A program made the position numbers and the translations under genes. Below are positions 36,885-51,249 of a stretch of DNA of 64,000 bases, piece by piece. Position 1 is the stretch's first letter; the number at the start of each line of letters is the position of its first letter. Origin of the DNA: Rutidosis leptorrhynchoides (taxonomy: Eukaryota; Streptophyta; Magnoliopsida; Asterales; Asteraceae); the NCBI RefSeq assembly GCF_046630445.1, contig NC_092339.1, forward strand, positions 78,701,501-78,765,500, given 5' to 3'. The notes beneath the pieces are model-generated. The model was given only the letters and a program-made list of their open reading frames with translations. It searched no databases and was not told the DNA's origin.

Positions 36885-39193
36885 TGTAGCGACCCCGACA
36901 AATCGTCAAGTGACGGCGTCGGCTACGTATGGTCCCATTACATGGTCATAAGCATTTATAACAAAGATTGACCGAAAATATGTCGCATTCATTTCATAAA
37001 AGGATGTTTCAATGTTTACAAAAGTAATTCCTAAGACAAGTACATATCAAAAGTTATAGTTCATATGAAACACGTGCGACATAGTTTAAAGTAGCCAAAA
37101 AGACGCTCCACGTATGCAAGTATACTCGACATCCAATGCAAGTATCAAAAGTATGAGCGGAAGCATGTATCACCTAAGTTCAAGGACCTGAGAAAAACAT
37201 AGAGAATCTGTCAACGAAAACGTTGGTGAAATCATAGGTTTAGTAAGTAAGTAAGTGAGTAAGTAAGTTGAACTACAAGTGTTGTCACGTTGAAATAATA
37301 ATAAACCATTCTAAAAGTTGATATCACGAGCACCCAATTATCAAGGCTTAACTATCACGAAACCCCATTAATATAGTGTCAGAACATACACTTATCCCCG
37401 AAAATATATTTCATCCGATTAACGGTAGCGAACCGTCCGAATGAGGGTTTGTCAAACCCGTATGGCCACACAACATAAGTTCTCGCTTACACCCTGCAAG
37501 TGTAACTAATGATAATTGAATTGAGGCTTTTTGTTCTAACTCGTACGTAGAATGTTTGTTTTCGTACTTGTGTTCACTTTGTAAAATGAAATGTTTATGT
37601 TTTCTCATCCCAAATATAAGTATAAAAGAGTAAAAGTGGGACTATGATCTCACCTTTGATTGCAAGAGTAAATAAGTACTTCAACAAGTAATGTGCGCAA
37701 AGGACAACGCTAGTCTCGACCTAAACAAATAGGTTGTATCAATAACGATAGTCACGAAGGGTCAAAGTTGCTCAATTAGTCCTATGGCTCAACACGACTC
37801 GATTATGAAGCATGTGAAGCAAATAGTCAAGTTTCATGCAAGATACATGTATAGAAACAAGTTAGAAAGATTGCATAATCAATTGGTTAAGTTTGACAAA
37901 AAGTCAAACTTTGGTCGGTCAAAGTCAACGAAAAAGTCAACATGTTCGGGTCGGGTCCCGAACAAATTTTCTATGCTAATTATTCATATATAAGCATGTT
38001 AGAACAAGTTGAATGTGAATTGGAGGTCTAGAACGGGCCAAACATTTTTCACATTTGGGACAAGGAGGTCAGAACCTGGCCCCCTTTCCTGTCGCGCCGC
38101 GACAGGAAAGGGCCGCGCCGCGGCAAAGGCCGAGTGCTGGTGCCTGGCCAGTCCCAAATGTTCAAGTCTCAATCCAAAACCTTTTTGTGCATAAAACACA
38201 AACCGCTAACACTTAGGACTCGCACCTTATATCGTTGGAAAGCTCTTTTGACGTAGAATGCAACTAAACACAATTCATCAATTAAAAACCTCATTTGTAA
38301 CAACCGAGTTTTCAAACCAAGTGATCATTCAGTGCACACATTAATGCTTCAAACTTACCAATGCACATTTAATGATTTAGGCATTCAATGCATACATATG
38401 ACATGCCATTTTGTAGGCAATTGAGCATACAATACAACTAACAACTTACTAACAACAAATCATGGCGATCAATGCATCAAATAATCATTTCAAGTTCATT
38501 AAACCCTAGCTCAATTCCACCAAAAATCACTAAACAAGTTCTTAGAGTTTTCTCATGCAACCTATACATCAAAATGAAGCTAGTAACACTAGGAACACAT
38601 TTAATACATGCATTTATAACATTTAACAACATTTAATCATCTAAAACTCAAGATTAAACACACCCATTTTGCTAGTTCATGCAAGTTACTTCCAAACAAC
38701 AAATCAAGCAATTCAAACACATAATCTTGTTAGACTAGAGCCATAGACACTAATTAACAACCTTGTAACTCAAAAAAATCTCAAGAACACAAAAATTAGT
38801 GATTTTAGAAAGTTACCCAAATGCAATGAGATTGGTATGGAATCGAAGAGGAGATCACGAGGAGTTCAAATATGTAATTTGTTTGGCTCGAAGCTTGATC
38901 GATTTAGTATGGATGATGATTTACTTTTTGATGAATTTAAAGAAAATATGAAAGTAGAGAATGAAAAGAGAAAAGAAAATGAAAAATGGAGGTGGAAGAT
39001 GGTTGACTAGTCAAGTGCTAGTCACCATCTTGGGGTTTTGGCAAAACAAGTCCCTCAAGTTGTAGTCGGGTGCGTTAAATTACCTGAACGAGATAATTTG
39101 AAACGTGTATTAACGGGAGATGTTATAAACATATAACAGAGTTTAAAATAGTTAAACGGAAAAGTAGATGGAAAAAGGTGGGATGTTATATTA
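36885..39193 (-). repeat. Element C 3' LTR (left copy)
   Basis: On the plus strand it begins TGTAGCGACCCCGAC and ends GGTGGGATGTTATA. On the minus strand the adjoining internal sequence reads GGGACGAAATTTCTTTTAAG, a chromovirus-type polypurine region. Confidence 0.9.
38083..38124. promoter_or_regulatory. Paired GC-rich dyads in the element C LTR
   Basis: CCTTTCCTGTCGCG, a single C, then CGCGACAGGAAAGG form a perfect 29-bp inverted repeat at 38083-38111. GCCGCGCCGCGGC follows at 38112-38124 (5-bp arms around GCC). In the right LTR the core arms TGTCGCGCCGCGACA (44234-44248) and GCCGCGCCGCGGC (44256-44268) persist, while the outer arm has changed. Confidence 0.7.
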
Positions 39194-39225
39194 CCTACTC
39201 CTTAAAAGAAATTTCGTCCCGAAAT

Positions 39226-40175
39226 TTAAGTAGGCGTAGTAGTCGTTGTTCCTTCCTCGGAATCCTGCGTTTCCGGAATTGGGAATAAATGAGGGTATTT
39301 CTTTTGCATTTGATCTTGCCTTTCCCAAGTAAATTCGGGTCCTCTTTTGGCGTTCCAACAGACTTTAACAATCGGGATTCGGCTTTGTTTCAATGTCTTG
39401 ACGGAGGTGTCCACAATTTCAACCGGTTCCTCCACAAAATAAAGCTTGTCATCAATAGTAAGTTCCTCGAGAGGGATGACGATAACGGGTTCGGCAAGAC
39501 ACTTTTTCAAGTTAGATACATGGAAGGTAGGATGAACGGAGTTCAATTGAGGCGGAAGATCTAAACGATAAGCAACGTTTCCAATACGCTCCAAGATTTT
39601 GAAAGGACCAATATACCGCGGATTTAGCTTCCCGCATTTCCCAAAACGGATTACACCTTTCCAAGGTGCAACTTTTAACATTACTCGGTCACCGACTTGA
39701 AATTCGAGGTCGTTGCGTCTTTTGTCGGTGTAGCACTTTTGACGACTCCGGGCCGTCCGGAGCCTATCTCGGATTTGTACGATCTTCTCGGTGATTCGTA
39801 AATGAGTTCGGGTCCGGTGATTTGCACGTCGCCTACCTCGGCCCAACAAAGAGGTGAACGATATTTTCGGCCGTATAGCGCTTCAAAAGGTGCGGTTTTA
39901 ATACTCGCGTGATAACTATTGTTGTAAGAGAACTCGGCGAGAGGTAAGTGCTTGTCCCAAGCTTTTCCAAAATCAACCACGCAAGCTTGTAACATGTCCT
40001 CCAAGGTTTGAATTGTACGTTTGTTTGGTCCGTTGGTTGTGGATGATACGTGGTACTCATGTTTAAACGTGTCTCTAAGGCTTCTTGTAACACTAGAAGT
40101 GAAACGAGTATTGTGATCCGAGATAATCGACAATGGTACACCGTGTTGGAATAGAATTAAGATATGTTTGAACAA
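39226..40175 (-). pseudogene. Element C integrase C-terminal half and chromodomain-like tail
   Basis: The upstream frame has gypsy integrase landmarks: HGVPLSIISDHNTRFTS, then NGPNKRTIQTLEDMLQACV and [18 protein letters not shown]. The downstream frame has [39 protein letters not shown] and [14 protein letters not shown]. It ends with a chromodomain-like [20 protein letters not shown]. The chromodomain tail is the hallmark of chromoviruses and steers integration toward heterochromatin. Fossil part of element C. Confidence 0.82.
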
Positions 40176-41788
40176 GCTAGTTAAGGTTTGAAAGCGTTCA
40201 TTGGAACAAGTTCCTTATCAGCTACCGAGAACGTTTTCCAGGGCTATTCACCCTCGTGGTGAATACTAGTAATATATGATGAGTCTCTCTCTCCATTGAC
40301 AAAGTATATAAAAGGTTTCCTTATGCAAAAGTACAAGCGAAAGGACAGGAGTGGAATGAGAACTTAGAATAGGATGAGCTCACATCCTGAGGTAGCCATA
40401 TCGCGCATCTAGTGGTCAAATGTTGAGACCTGGTGGGAAAACGAGATAGAACACGTAGTTGTATGGTTCGGGGTCGAGTAGTAGTTGTCCGTATCAGGAG
40501 CATGAGGACGATAAGTCAAAGAGAAAGGAAGTATCCTTGGATTATGTGTTATCTTGGGTCCCAGTAATATCAGACGGTCATAGTGAAATAACAGTGTTAT
40601 GTAACGTGGTACGTGGTGATGAGAAGATTGATCGGATCCATAATTAAGTATTCCAATCGTTCGTGCAAAAATAACGAATTTCAGTTTCCTTGATTTCGAG
40701 TCGAGAGAGTATGCCCTTCGGGCGTTCAAGTAGAAATATTTCCATATTTGAATTTCATTGTGTTACATGAATTTAGCTATTAAGGTTGGTGTGAATAATC
40801 GCGTTAAAAGTTCGGACACGGAGAGGTTTAGTCCTTTCCTGGGGGAGTTAACAGGGTAAAAGGACGAGTAACACGAGAAAAAGTCGAAAATGAATCTGCG
40901 ATAATAATCGGCGAGATCTAAGATTTTACGAGTACAAGTCAGAGTCGTGAGGGTTTCCCGATTACGTGTGGTTCCAATTGCAAGATGTGTTGTAATGCCT
41001 TGACCACTATCAACCTGGTCTAGAAATTTGACTTCGTTTATCCAAAATTCTCACTTGGAGAATTCGGTATAGAGTTGCTCTTTTCTCAAGAGTTCGAGCG
41101 TAAGACGGAGACGTTGTTCATTTTCTTCTTTACTTGAATAGGTTTAGAACATCAATTATAAGTATGGTAACGATTTTTGTCTAGATAAGTTTACAAACGC
41201 GGTTCAGGAGGCCTATGAATACGGGCGGAGGCCTAGATAATCGAACGGTACTAAAAGAAATTTACAACTATTATAGCGAGTTTTAAAAGCGGGTTAGGAG
41301 ACATCTTCTCCCTGATCCCTCAATTGATGATAATCGGAACAGAGGTTGGTTTGGAATATACGCGAGATTTATGTAAATAATCATGAGGTCATGGATACGA
41401 GGAAGAGGGTATCGGTTTTCAACCGAAAGTTACTTAGTTCCAATGATCTATACATAATTGTAGGGAAACATTTCTCCTTAACGAATAGGTTTTGAGCTCC
41501 TTAGTTCTATAGGTGTCAAGTTACAATTCAAATTATCCACCCAATAAGTTTAACGTATATCCTCCGATAAAATTTATCGATACACAAAAAAAAAATTCGT
41601 TGGTCACTTAAATGGTGTAAGTAATACCTAGGGAAAATGGTGGAGTGCAAATAGTAGGCTCCAAAGCCTTGGATACAAATCATTTATCGATATCCTAATC
41701 GAATAAACATGAAACCTGAGAATTTTGAGAAGAAACGTACCCGTGACTAGTTGTCATCTCGGGCATCCTAGGTGTAAATGTTGAAGGT
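40176..41788. other. Unidentified 1.6 kb in the centre of element C
   Basis: This is where reverse transcriptase and RNase H should lie, but no such motif is visible on either strand and only short frames exist. A TATATAAAAGG-like motif (near 40307) and unusually mixed base composition set it apart. It may be foreign sequence or heavily decayed pol. I cannot assign it. Confidence 0.5.
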
Positions 41789-42838
41789 TCAACGGCGTGC
41801 GTTGGTTTTAGCTTTATTCTTTGGACAAGCATTTCTAAAATGACCCGGTTGGCCACACTTATAACAAACACCCGTTTTCGGTACATTGGGCTCCTTTTGA
41901 GTTACGAGGGCGGTACTTCCACAATGTTTGGCCATATGACCCCTTCCTTGGCATCGACGGCAAATTAGCTTACCACATTCACTAATGTGATGATTGTGGC
42001 ATTTGTTACAAAAAGGTAGTTTTCCGGCATACCCCTTCTTGCCGCCGGGGGAAAAAGGCTCTTTGGTGAGGTTGTTATTGTTGTGGTTGCTTGATTGAGA
42101 GGCTTCCCATTTTCTTTTGTTGTTACCCAGTTGGTCCTCAGCCGTTGGTGTCGGCGCTTCAATTTCATTCACCGTTTTTATAGATTTGCGGGCCATCATT
42201 AAAGCCTCTTGTAGGTTAGTGGGTTTGGATGTCATTACCCCGTGTTGAATGCTCTTAGGGAGGCCATCCATGTAAAGTTCAACTCTTAGGGACTCGGGAG
42301 TCATGAGATTCGGACAACCTAAGGCTAGTTCGGCAAACCGTTGATTATAAGCTTCGAGGTCATTCCCGACCGTTTTTAAATTTCTTAGTCCCTGTTCGAG
42401 CCTTCGAGTCTCATCGCGCGGGAAATATTCGGTGATAATTCTTTCTCTTAATTCGGTCCAAGGGAGTGTGTGGGCTTCATCGATACCCACCGATCGTACA
42501 TACGTGTTCCACCATGAGAGAGCAACACCGGTGAAAGTGAGGGTGGAGAATTTGACCTTATCTCGGTCTCGACAACCGCTTATGCTAAAAACGGATTCCG
42601 TTTGATCAAACCATCGGGTAAGAGCAACTGGTCCCCCGGTTCCATCGATAGTGGGAGGGTTGTACTTCATGAAGCTTTTGTAGGAGCACCCCTCGTTTGA
42701 ATTACCGCCTCCCTGATTATTGTTGTTGGAAAAGTGATCGGCCACGGCCTCACCCACGGCGGTGGCTATCATTTGTTGAAGAGCTTGTTTTAGAGTTTCG
42801 GGAGGAGTATTGTGTTGACCTTGGTGAGCCATTGTTCC
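41789..42838 (-). pseudogene. Element C gag (chromovirus-type)
   Basis: On the minus strand the element's own gag probably starts at MAHQGQHNTPPETL near 42831. Landmarks in order: an Asn/Gly-rich early segment, the gag core (ALTRWFDQTESVFSISGC, TGVALSWWNTYVRSVG, YFPRDETRRLEQGLRNL, YNQRFAELALGCPNLM), a basic linker, and three Cys/His clusters ending in CYKCGQPGHFRNACP. The open frame extends upstream into the duplicated G2 flank, which is not part of this gag. The protein would form particles and bind RNA. Confidence 0.82.
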
Positions 42839-42839
42839 A

Positions 42840-43027
42840 TAGAACTGTTGGGCTTCCGTGCTCCACTTCCCATCATGTATTCGCACTCTAAACTCCTAAC
42901 CCGATCGTCATGCGATTCGAAACACTCTGACTTCTGGTGTCCCTCCATCCGGCAAATGAAACACCTGATTGAGTTTAAAGGCACCACCATACAATCTTGT
43001 GCCAAATGACCCCGTTCCCCACACTTA
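42840..43027 (-). repeat. Second copy of the G2 gag flank, inside element C
   Basis: A copy of 36696-36884 lying between the element C 5' LTR and its gag, where leader and primer site are expected. It carries the same CFICRMEGHQKSEC-type knuckle. The junction with gag is at about 42839/42840. Confidence 0.88.
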
Positions 43028-45335
43028 ATGTAGCGACCCCGACAAATCGTCAAGTGACGGCGTAGGCTACGTATGGTCCCATTACGTGGTCATAAGCATT
43101 TATAACAAAGTTTGACCGAAAATACGTCGCATTCATTTCATAAAAGGATGTTTCAATGTTTACAAAAGTAATTCCCAAGACAAGTACATATCAAAAGTTA
43201 TAGTTCATATGAAACACGTGCGACATAGTTTAAAGTAGCCAAAAAGACGCTCCACGTATGCAAGTATACTCGACATCCAATGCAAGTATCAAAAGTATGA
43301 GCGGAAGCATGTATCACCTAAGTTCAAGGACCTGAGAAAAACATAGAGAATCTGTCAACGAAAACGTTGGTGAAATCATAGGTTTAGTAAGTAAGTAAGT
43401 GAGTAAGTAAGTTGAACCACAAGTGTTGTCACGTTGAAATAATAATAAACCATTCTAAAAGTTGATATCACGAGCACCCAATTATCAAGGCTTAACTATC
43501 ACGAAACCCCATTAATATAGTGTCAGAACATACACTTATCCCCGAAAATATATTTCATCCGATTAACGGTAGCGAACCGTCCGAATGAGGGTTTGTCAAA
43601 CCCGTATGGCCACACAACATAAGTTCTCGCTTACACCCTGCAAGTGTAACTAATGATAATTGAATTGAGGCTTTTTGTTCTAATTCGTACGTAGAATGTT
43701 TGTTTTCGTACTTGTGTTCACTTTGTAAAATGAAACGTTTATGTTTTCTCATCCCAAATATAAGTATAAAAGAGTAAAAGTGGGACTATGATCTCACCTT
43801 TGATTGCAAGAGTAAATAAGTACTTCAACAAGTAATGTGCGCAAAGGACAACGCTAGTCTCGACCTAAACAAATAGGTTGTATCAATAACGATAGTCACG
43901 AAGGGTCAAAGTTGCTCAATTAGTCCTATGGCTCAACACGACTCGATTATGAAGCATGTGAAGCAAATAGTCAAGTTTCATGCAAGATACATGCATAGAA
44001 ACAAGTTAGAAAGATTGCATAATCAATTGGTCAAGTTTGACAAAAAGTCAAACTTTGGTCGGTCAAAGTCAACGAAAAAGTCAACATGTTCGGGTCGGGT
44101 CCCGAACAAATTTTCTATGCTAATTATTCATATATAAGCATGTTAGAACAAGTTGCATGTGAATTGGAGGTCTAGAACGGGCCAAACATTTTTCACATTT
44201 GGGACAAGGAGGTCAGAACCTGGCCCCCTTATATGTCGCGCCGCGACAGGAAAGGGCCGCGCCGCGGCAAAGGCCGGGTGCTGGTGCCTGGCCAGTCCCA
44301 AATGTTCAAGTCTCAATCCAAAACCTTTTTGTGCATAAAACACAAACCGCTAACACTTAGGACTCGCACCTTATATCGTTGGAAAGCTCTTTTGACGTAG
44401 AATGCAACTAAACACAATTCATCAATTAAAAACCTCATTTGTAACAACCGAGTTTTCAAACCAAGTGATCATTCAGTGCACACATTAATGCTTCAAACTT
44501 ACCAATGCACATTTAATGATTTAGGCATTCAATGCATACATATGACATGCCATTTTGTAGGCAATTGAGCATACAATACAACTAACAACTTACTAACAAC
44601 AAATCATGGCGATCAATGCATCAAATAATCATTTCAAGTTCATTAAACCCTAGCTCAATTCCACCAAAAATCACTAAACAAGTTCTTAGAGTTTTCTCAT
44701 GCAACCTATACATCAAAATGAAGCTAGTAACACTAGGAACACATTTAATACATGCATTTATAACATTTAACAACATTTAATCATCTAAAACTCAAGATTA
44801 AACACACCCATTTTGCTAGTTCATGCAAGTTACTTCCAAATAACAAATCAAGCAATTCAAACACATAATCTTGTTAGACTAGAGCCATAGACACTAATTA
44901 ACAACCTTGTAACTCAAAAAAATCTCAAGAACACAAAAATTAGTGATTTTAGAAAGTTACCCAAATGCAATGAGATTGGTATGGAATTGAAGAGGAGATC
45001 ACGAGGAGTTCAAATATGTAATTTGTTTGGCTCGAAGCTTGATCGATTTAGTATGGATGATGATTTGCTTTTTGATGAATTTAAAGAAAATATGAAAGTA
45101 GAGAATGAAAAGAGAAAAGAAAATGAAAAATGGAGGTGGAAGATGGTTGACTAGTCAAGTGCTAGTCACCATCTTGGGGTTTTGGCAAAACAAGTCCCTC
45201 AAGTTGTAGTCGGGTGCGTTAAATTACCTGAACGAGATAATTTGAAACGCGTATTAACGGGAGATGTTATAAACATATAACAGAGTTTAAAATAGTTAAA
45301 CGGAAAAGTAGACGGAAAAAGGCGGGATGTTACAC
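43028..45335 (-). repeat. Element C 5' LTR (right copy)
   Basis: It begins TGTAGCGACCCCGAC and ends GGCGGGATGTTACA on the plus strand, followed by the duplication CTTAA. About 99% identical by eye to the left LTR. Confidence 0.9.
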
Positions 45336-45694
45336 TTAAAGCACGTGAGCTTGTAACCCTTCTTACTCTTCTTCTTCACATTCCCGACGCCTTCAGGCGT
45401 ACTTCGTGCCCTCTTACCATGAGCACCATGTAATCCTAACCTTGCAAGTACATCTTCATCATCACTACCTTGAGGTTTCGGAAACCTCTTTTCAAACTCT
45501 TCCTTTACAACTTTAGTCACTTGGTCTCGGACCATTTCCGTCATTTGTCCTTCGACCAACTCCTTGGTTACTTCCCTAACTTTGCCGGTGAAAACCGAGA
45601 TATATTGTTCAAACACTGCCTCAATCTTTAAAGTTAACTTATCCTTCCCTTCGTGAATAGGCTCACTCGTTCCGCATCCATCTTCCGTTTTCAT
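45336..45694 (-). pseudogene. G2 gag remnant, upstream part
   Basis: The frame starts MKTEDGCGTSEPIHEG. It continues through a charged helical segment (VREVTKELVEGQMTEMVRDQ) and a basic linker to the first cysteines of a zinc knuckle (LTCFKC), where element C is inserted. No capsid-like core is obvious, so this gag is small even for a gag-only element. Confidence 0.65.
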
Positions 45695-46118
45695 TCTAAG
45701 GAATGTAAACGATTAGATCACGAACGTATAAACCACACGCACAACACCGCCCCATCTTTCTAAACACTCATCGTACATCACTTGTTAGACACGATTTGCA
45801 CCCATAATAAGGTTTGCAAGTCCTTATTACGCATACACGCCGTATCAACTTGTTAGTACAACGACCGCCTCGCTCGATGATATAAGCAAACACAAACAAA
45901 ATTCTACGCGATAAAAACACACGCGAGAATTATTATCACAACACAATAATATATTAATAATATCCGCATTACTAATATAAACGTTATTCCACTTACAAAC
46001 AAGGCACTAACTATAACCCATTCCGACCCGTAATCCTACAAGTCCCGCAACAAATTAAGCACACACAAAAGTCTAAGTCTAAGCACCTATCTCAAGTCAC
46101 CTAAATCCCTTAGACCAT
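45695..46118 (-). other. G2 5' leader
   Basis: AT-rich sequence between gag and the primer site, with no gene visible. Confidence 0.55.
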
Positions 46119-46130
46119 GCTCTGATACCA
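46119..46130 (-). other. G2 primer-binding site
   Basis: On the minus strand TGGTATCAGAGC, two bases inside the right LTR, is complementary to initiator-Met tRNA. This fixes the right LTR as the 5' one. Confidence 0.9.
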
Positions 46131-46132
46131 CT

Positions 46133-48905
<2,773 letters not shown>

Positions 48906-48910
48906 TGGAT

Positions 48911-49551
48911 ACTCCGCCAATATAAAGCGGCACGTTGGAGTACGCCCGCATAATCAAGCTCGCATTCTTGATTGTTTTCAGTAAATCTTGCTCAAGGTCA
49001 TCCGGGGTGACCTTGTCATTCACCGTTGCATCCATCTCAGTGCACCAAGCTTTGGGTATGTTGCTATCAGCATGGGCGATATTATTAATAAAAAAGAAGG
49101 AGATGCGCCAGTTCCCAATGGAATCCTTGGGAGAGGTCATCACGCAAGGACGACCGCGGAAGGAATACCACCCCTTATCGTAAGGTGTAAGACTATTAAA
49201 AGAGCGAAAGGTGTTAAGTAGTGGTTGCTCATTAAGTGCTTTGCAGTACATCTCGAATAGCACAATTTTATTAATCGCATTTAGGTGCAGTTGTGCAACT
49301 GCAACCTTGTAGTATTCGCATACGCTGCGAAAAAAGGGAGTAAGCAGAAGGCGTAAATTGCCATGTGATATGGCAGCCTCGTAAATGGTAATCGTGCCCT
49401 TGGGAGGGGCATTAGCCCTATCCTCCGCTGATGGAACAGTGGGTGAAAATTGTGCAAGCAATGGATAATACTGTTGTAGGGTTTGGATTTTCGCCTCCAT
49501 CATATATGAAACGAAGGCGCTGGGAGTGTTGGCAGAAGATAAGGATGGCAT
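48911..49551 (-). pseudogene. Element H antisense gene, 5' portion (PF04195-like)
   Basis: A minus-strand frame starts MPSLSSANTPSAFVSYMMEA and is cut by the G2 insertion after about 210 codons. The pattern LLTPFFRSVCEYYKVAVAQL, then NAINKIVLFEMYC, then FRSFNSL and GWYSFRGR resembles, from memory, the plant family annotated as 'putative gypsy type transposon' (PF04195). That family occurs as antisense or extra genes in Tat-lineage retrotransposons. Function is unknown. The downstream part lies at 21188-22433. Fossil: split by G2. Confidence 0.6.
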
Positions 49552-49990
49552 TCGTAATAATAAGTAGATCTGGTAATGAATTGAAAAGTGTTAAGGGTTG
49601 AATCGCTTAATTTCAACGAATGTGTGAAAAGTTTCGACAAGAGAGTTTGATTAAATAAGCAATTGAGGAAGAAAGCGTAAAGTTGTTAATGCAAATTATC
49701 TAGCTATTTATAATTGAAATTAGGGCGAGGAAGTCGGAAAGGTAATGATTACTTTTAAACGGCTAAAATTACCGCAACGTGTAAACGGTAATTTTATAGC
49801 CGTTACAGCGATTCTGATTTGACAGTTTTGCAAAGTTACCGTTGTTATTATGCGTTTTAATTGCTGCAATCAACGGTAATAATTTCATGGTAAACAATTA
49901 TTAAAACTTGCTGCAAATATATTTTAAAGTAACACGGTTTATTTTTTAGAGTTTATCATGATGCATCTGCTTCGCGAAATGTATCATAAT
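49552..49990. other. Element H region between the antisense gene and the polypurine tract
   Basis: AT-rich. It would hold the promoter and leader of the antisense gene. Imperfect repeats of CGGTAA(A/T)TTT and its relatives occur between 49790 and 49890. No gene seen. Confidence 0.5.
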
Positions 49991-50004
49991 AAACTGGGGG
50001 GACT
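49991..50004 (+). other. Element H polypurine tract
   Basis: AAACTGGGGGGACT, immediately before a TG. It is purine-rich and in the expected place after the antisense gene. Confidence 0.65.
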
Positions 50005-50333
50005 TGATCATATACATGGTATTGTATATGTATATTTTATTAGCTAAAGGCTAAAAGCAGAAGTTACGCGAACTATAATCAAAAGGCTTGAAATAATTCG
50101 CCGAAGATAAAGATCGCGGATCAGTTTCCGCGCTAATAAAAGACTGCGGGTCATTCCGCTAATTTTCCGCGGATAGTTAAACAGTCCGCAGACCGCGGAT
50201 ATTTCGAATACTATAAATAGGGAGCTCGACCTCTCATTTATAGGTTGTTGATTTTCTGCCATTTGCCTGAACCTTTGTAATTTTCTCTTGTGATCTCGCA
50301 CAAGGAATTTTTACATCGTGTCAAGGTGAATCA
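50005..50333 (+). repeat. Element H 3' LTR (candidate)
   Basis: It begins TGATCATATACATGG right after the polypurine tract and contains a clear TATA box (CTATAAATAGGG, about 50210-50221). A plausible end is GGTGAATCA at 50333. The 5' LTR is not in the window, so the right end is uncertain (50323-50349 possible) and no duplication can be checked. Confidence 0.45.
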
Positions 50334-50399
50334 TGCTAATTAACAATCAAGACCGGGTCGGGGTGGTTGATCACTTGATAGTTAAAGTGAAAGACAATC

Positions 50400-51249
50400 A
50401 TCAGGGTCCAAAATAATCATCAAACATCTCATCCTCCATCTTAATCTCATTGCACTCAATCCGTAATTAAGTATCTTATTAATTATGGATTGATCAATGT
50501 CCTCTCCAACGACCGGCATCTCACCGGTGGTTCGGTGTTTTTAAGCTTTCCGTCGTGAATAAAGGTCCTCCGCTCCTTCTCCGGTGGCTTTTGCGTCGAT
50601 TGAATGCTCCGGTTTCTTCTCTGGTTTTCAGGTGACGAATCCAGTTCTCAGATTTTGGAAATCGTTAGGGGTTGGAGTGTTTTATTGGTTGTGATTTCGG
50701 CGACGATAGGTAAGCCTTGATGTGTCTTCTCTCCGTCTCCTCTGCTGTTTCTCTACTCGGTTTGGTTGTAGGCGACGAGTTCTGCCTGGAACTCTACATC
50801 TCACTAAGTTGGGCTTCAATTTTGGTTGGAGGTGGGTTTGATTTGGTGGGGTTTAGGTGGATCGTTTTTTGTGTTGAATTTCGACGGATCTCGGTGGTCC
50901 GGCCGCGGGTCTTCGGTGGTTTTGTGGTGGTGGTCGGTGTTCTCCTGACAATCACCCATGTTAGAGCTCTGGCATTCTTACCGGTGGACTTTGTTCTTGT
51001 CGGAATGGTTTTTTTTTTTTTTTTACTTATTTGATTATGTGTATTATAACCGGTATTTTACTTTTATATTGTTATAGCTTTAGTTGTATTTGGTCCTTCG
51101 TAAAACGCATTTTCCACCCAGTTGGTGAGCCGTTTGATTAGGACTGTGTATTATTTGTTAGAGCTCATTTTAGACTCTATTGTATCGGTTGTATGAGTTG
51201 ATCTCCGGATCGGTTATTAATGTTATCATTTTTTTGCCAAAAAAAAAAT
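50400..51249 (+). mobile_element. LINE-like (L1-type) remnant with poly(A) end
   Basis: GT-rich, CCGGTGG-containing sequence followed by AACGCATTTTCCACCCAGTT and a TTATCATTTTTTTGCCAAAA ending with a run of ten A. This is the look of a plant L1 3' end. No reverse transcriptase or endonuclease motif is visible, so the copy is probably internally deleted. The start is uncertain and I found no convincing target duplication. Confidence 0.5.

Larger units (their letters stand above)
36885..45335 (-). mobile_element. Element C: minus-strand chromovirus-like Ty3/gypsy element with an abnormal 5' side
   Basis: LTRs are at 36885-39193 and 43028-45335. The duplication CTTAA lies at 36880-36884 and 45336-45340. 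The integrase/chromodomain side is near the left LTR and gag near the right, so the element reads right to left. Reverse transcriptase and RNase H are not visible. Where the primer site should lie, beside the right LTR, there is a copy of the host flank. LTRs differ by about 23 of 2308 positions by eye (about 1%), mostly C/T or G/A changes, suggesting about 0.4 million years. Broken, with a replaced or deleted pol centre and a few further lesions. Confidence 0.85.

Noticed and set aside
50717-51034. 105-codon hydrophobic frame
   Set aside because: Lies in the GT-rich body of the LINE-like remnant. Composition alone explains the Val/Leu/Phe richness.
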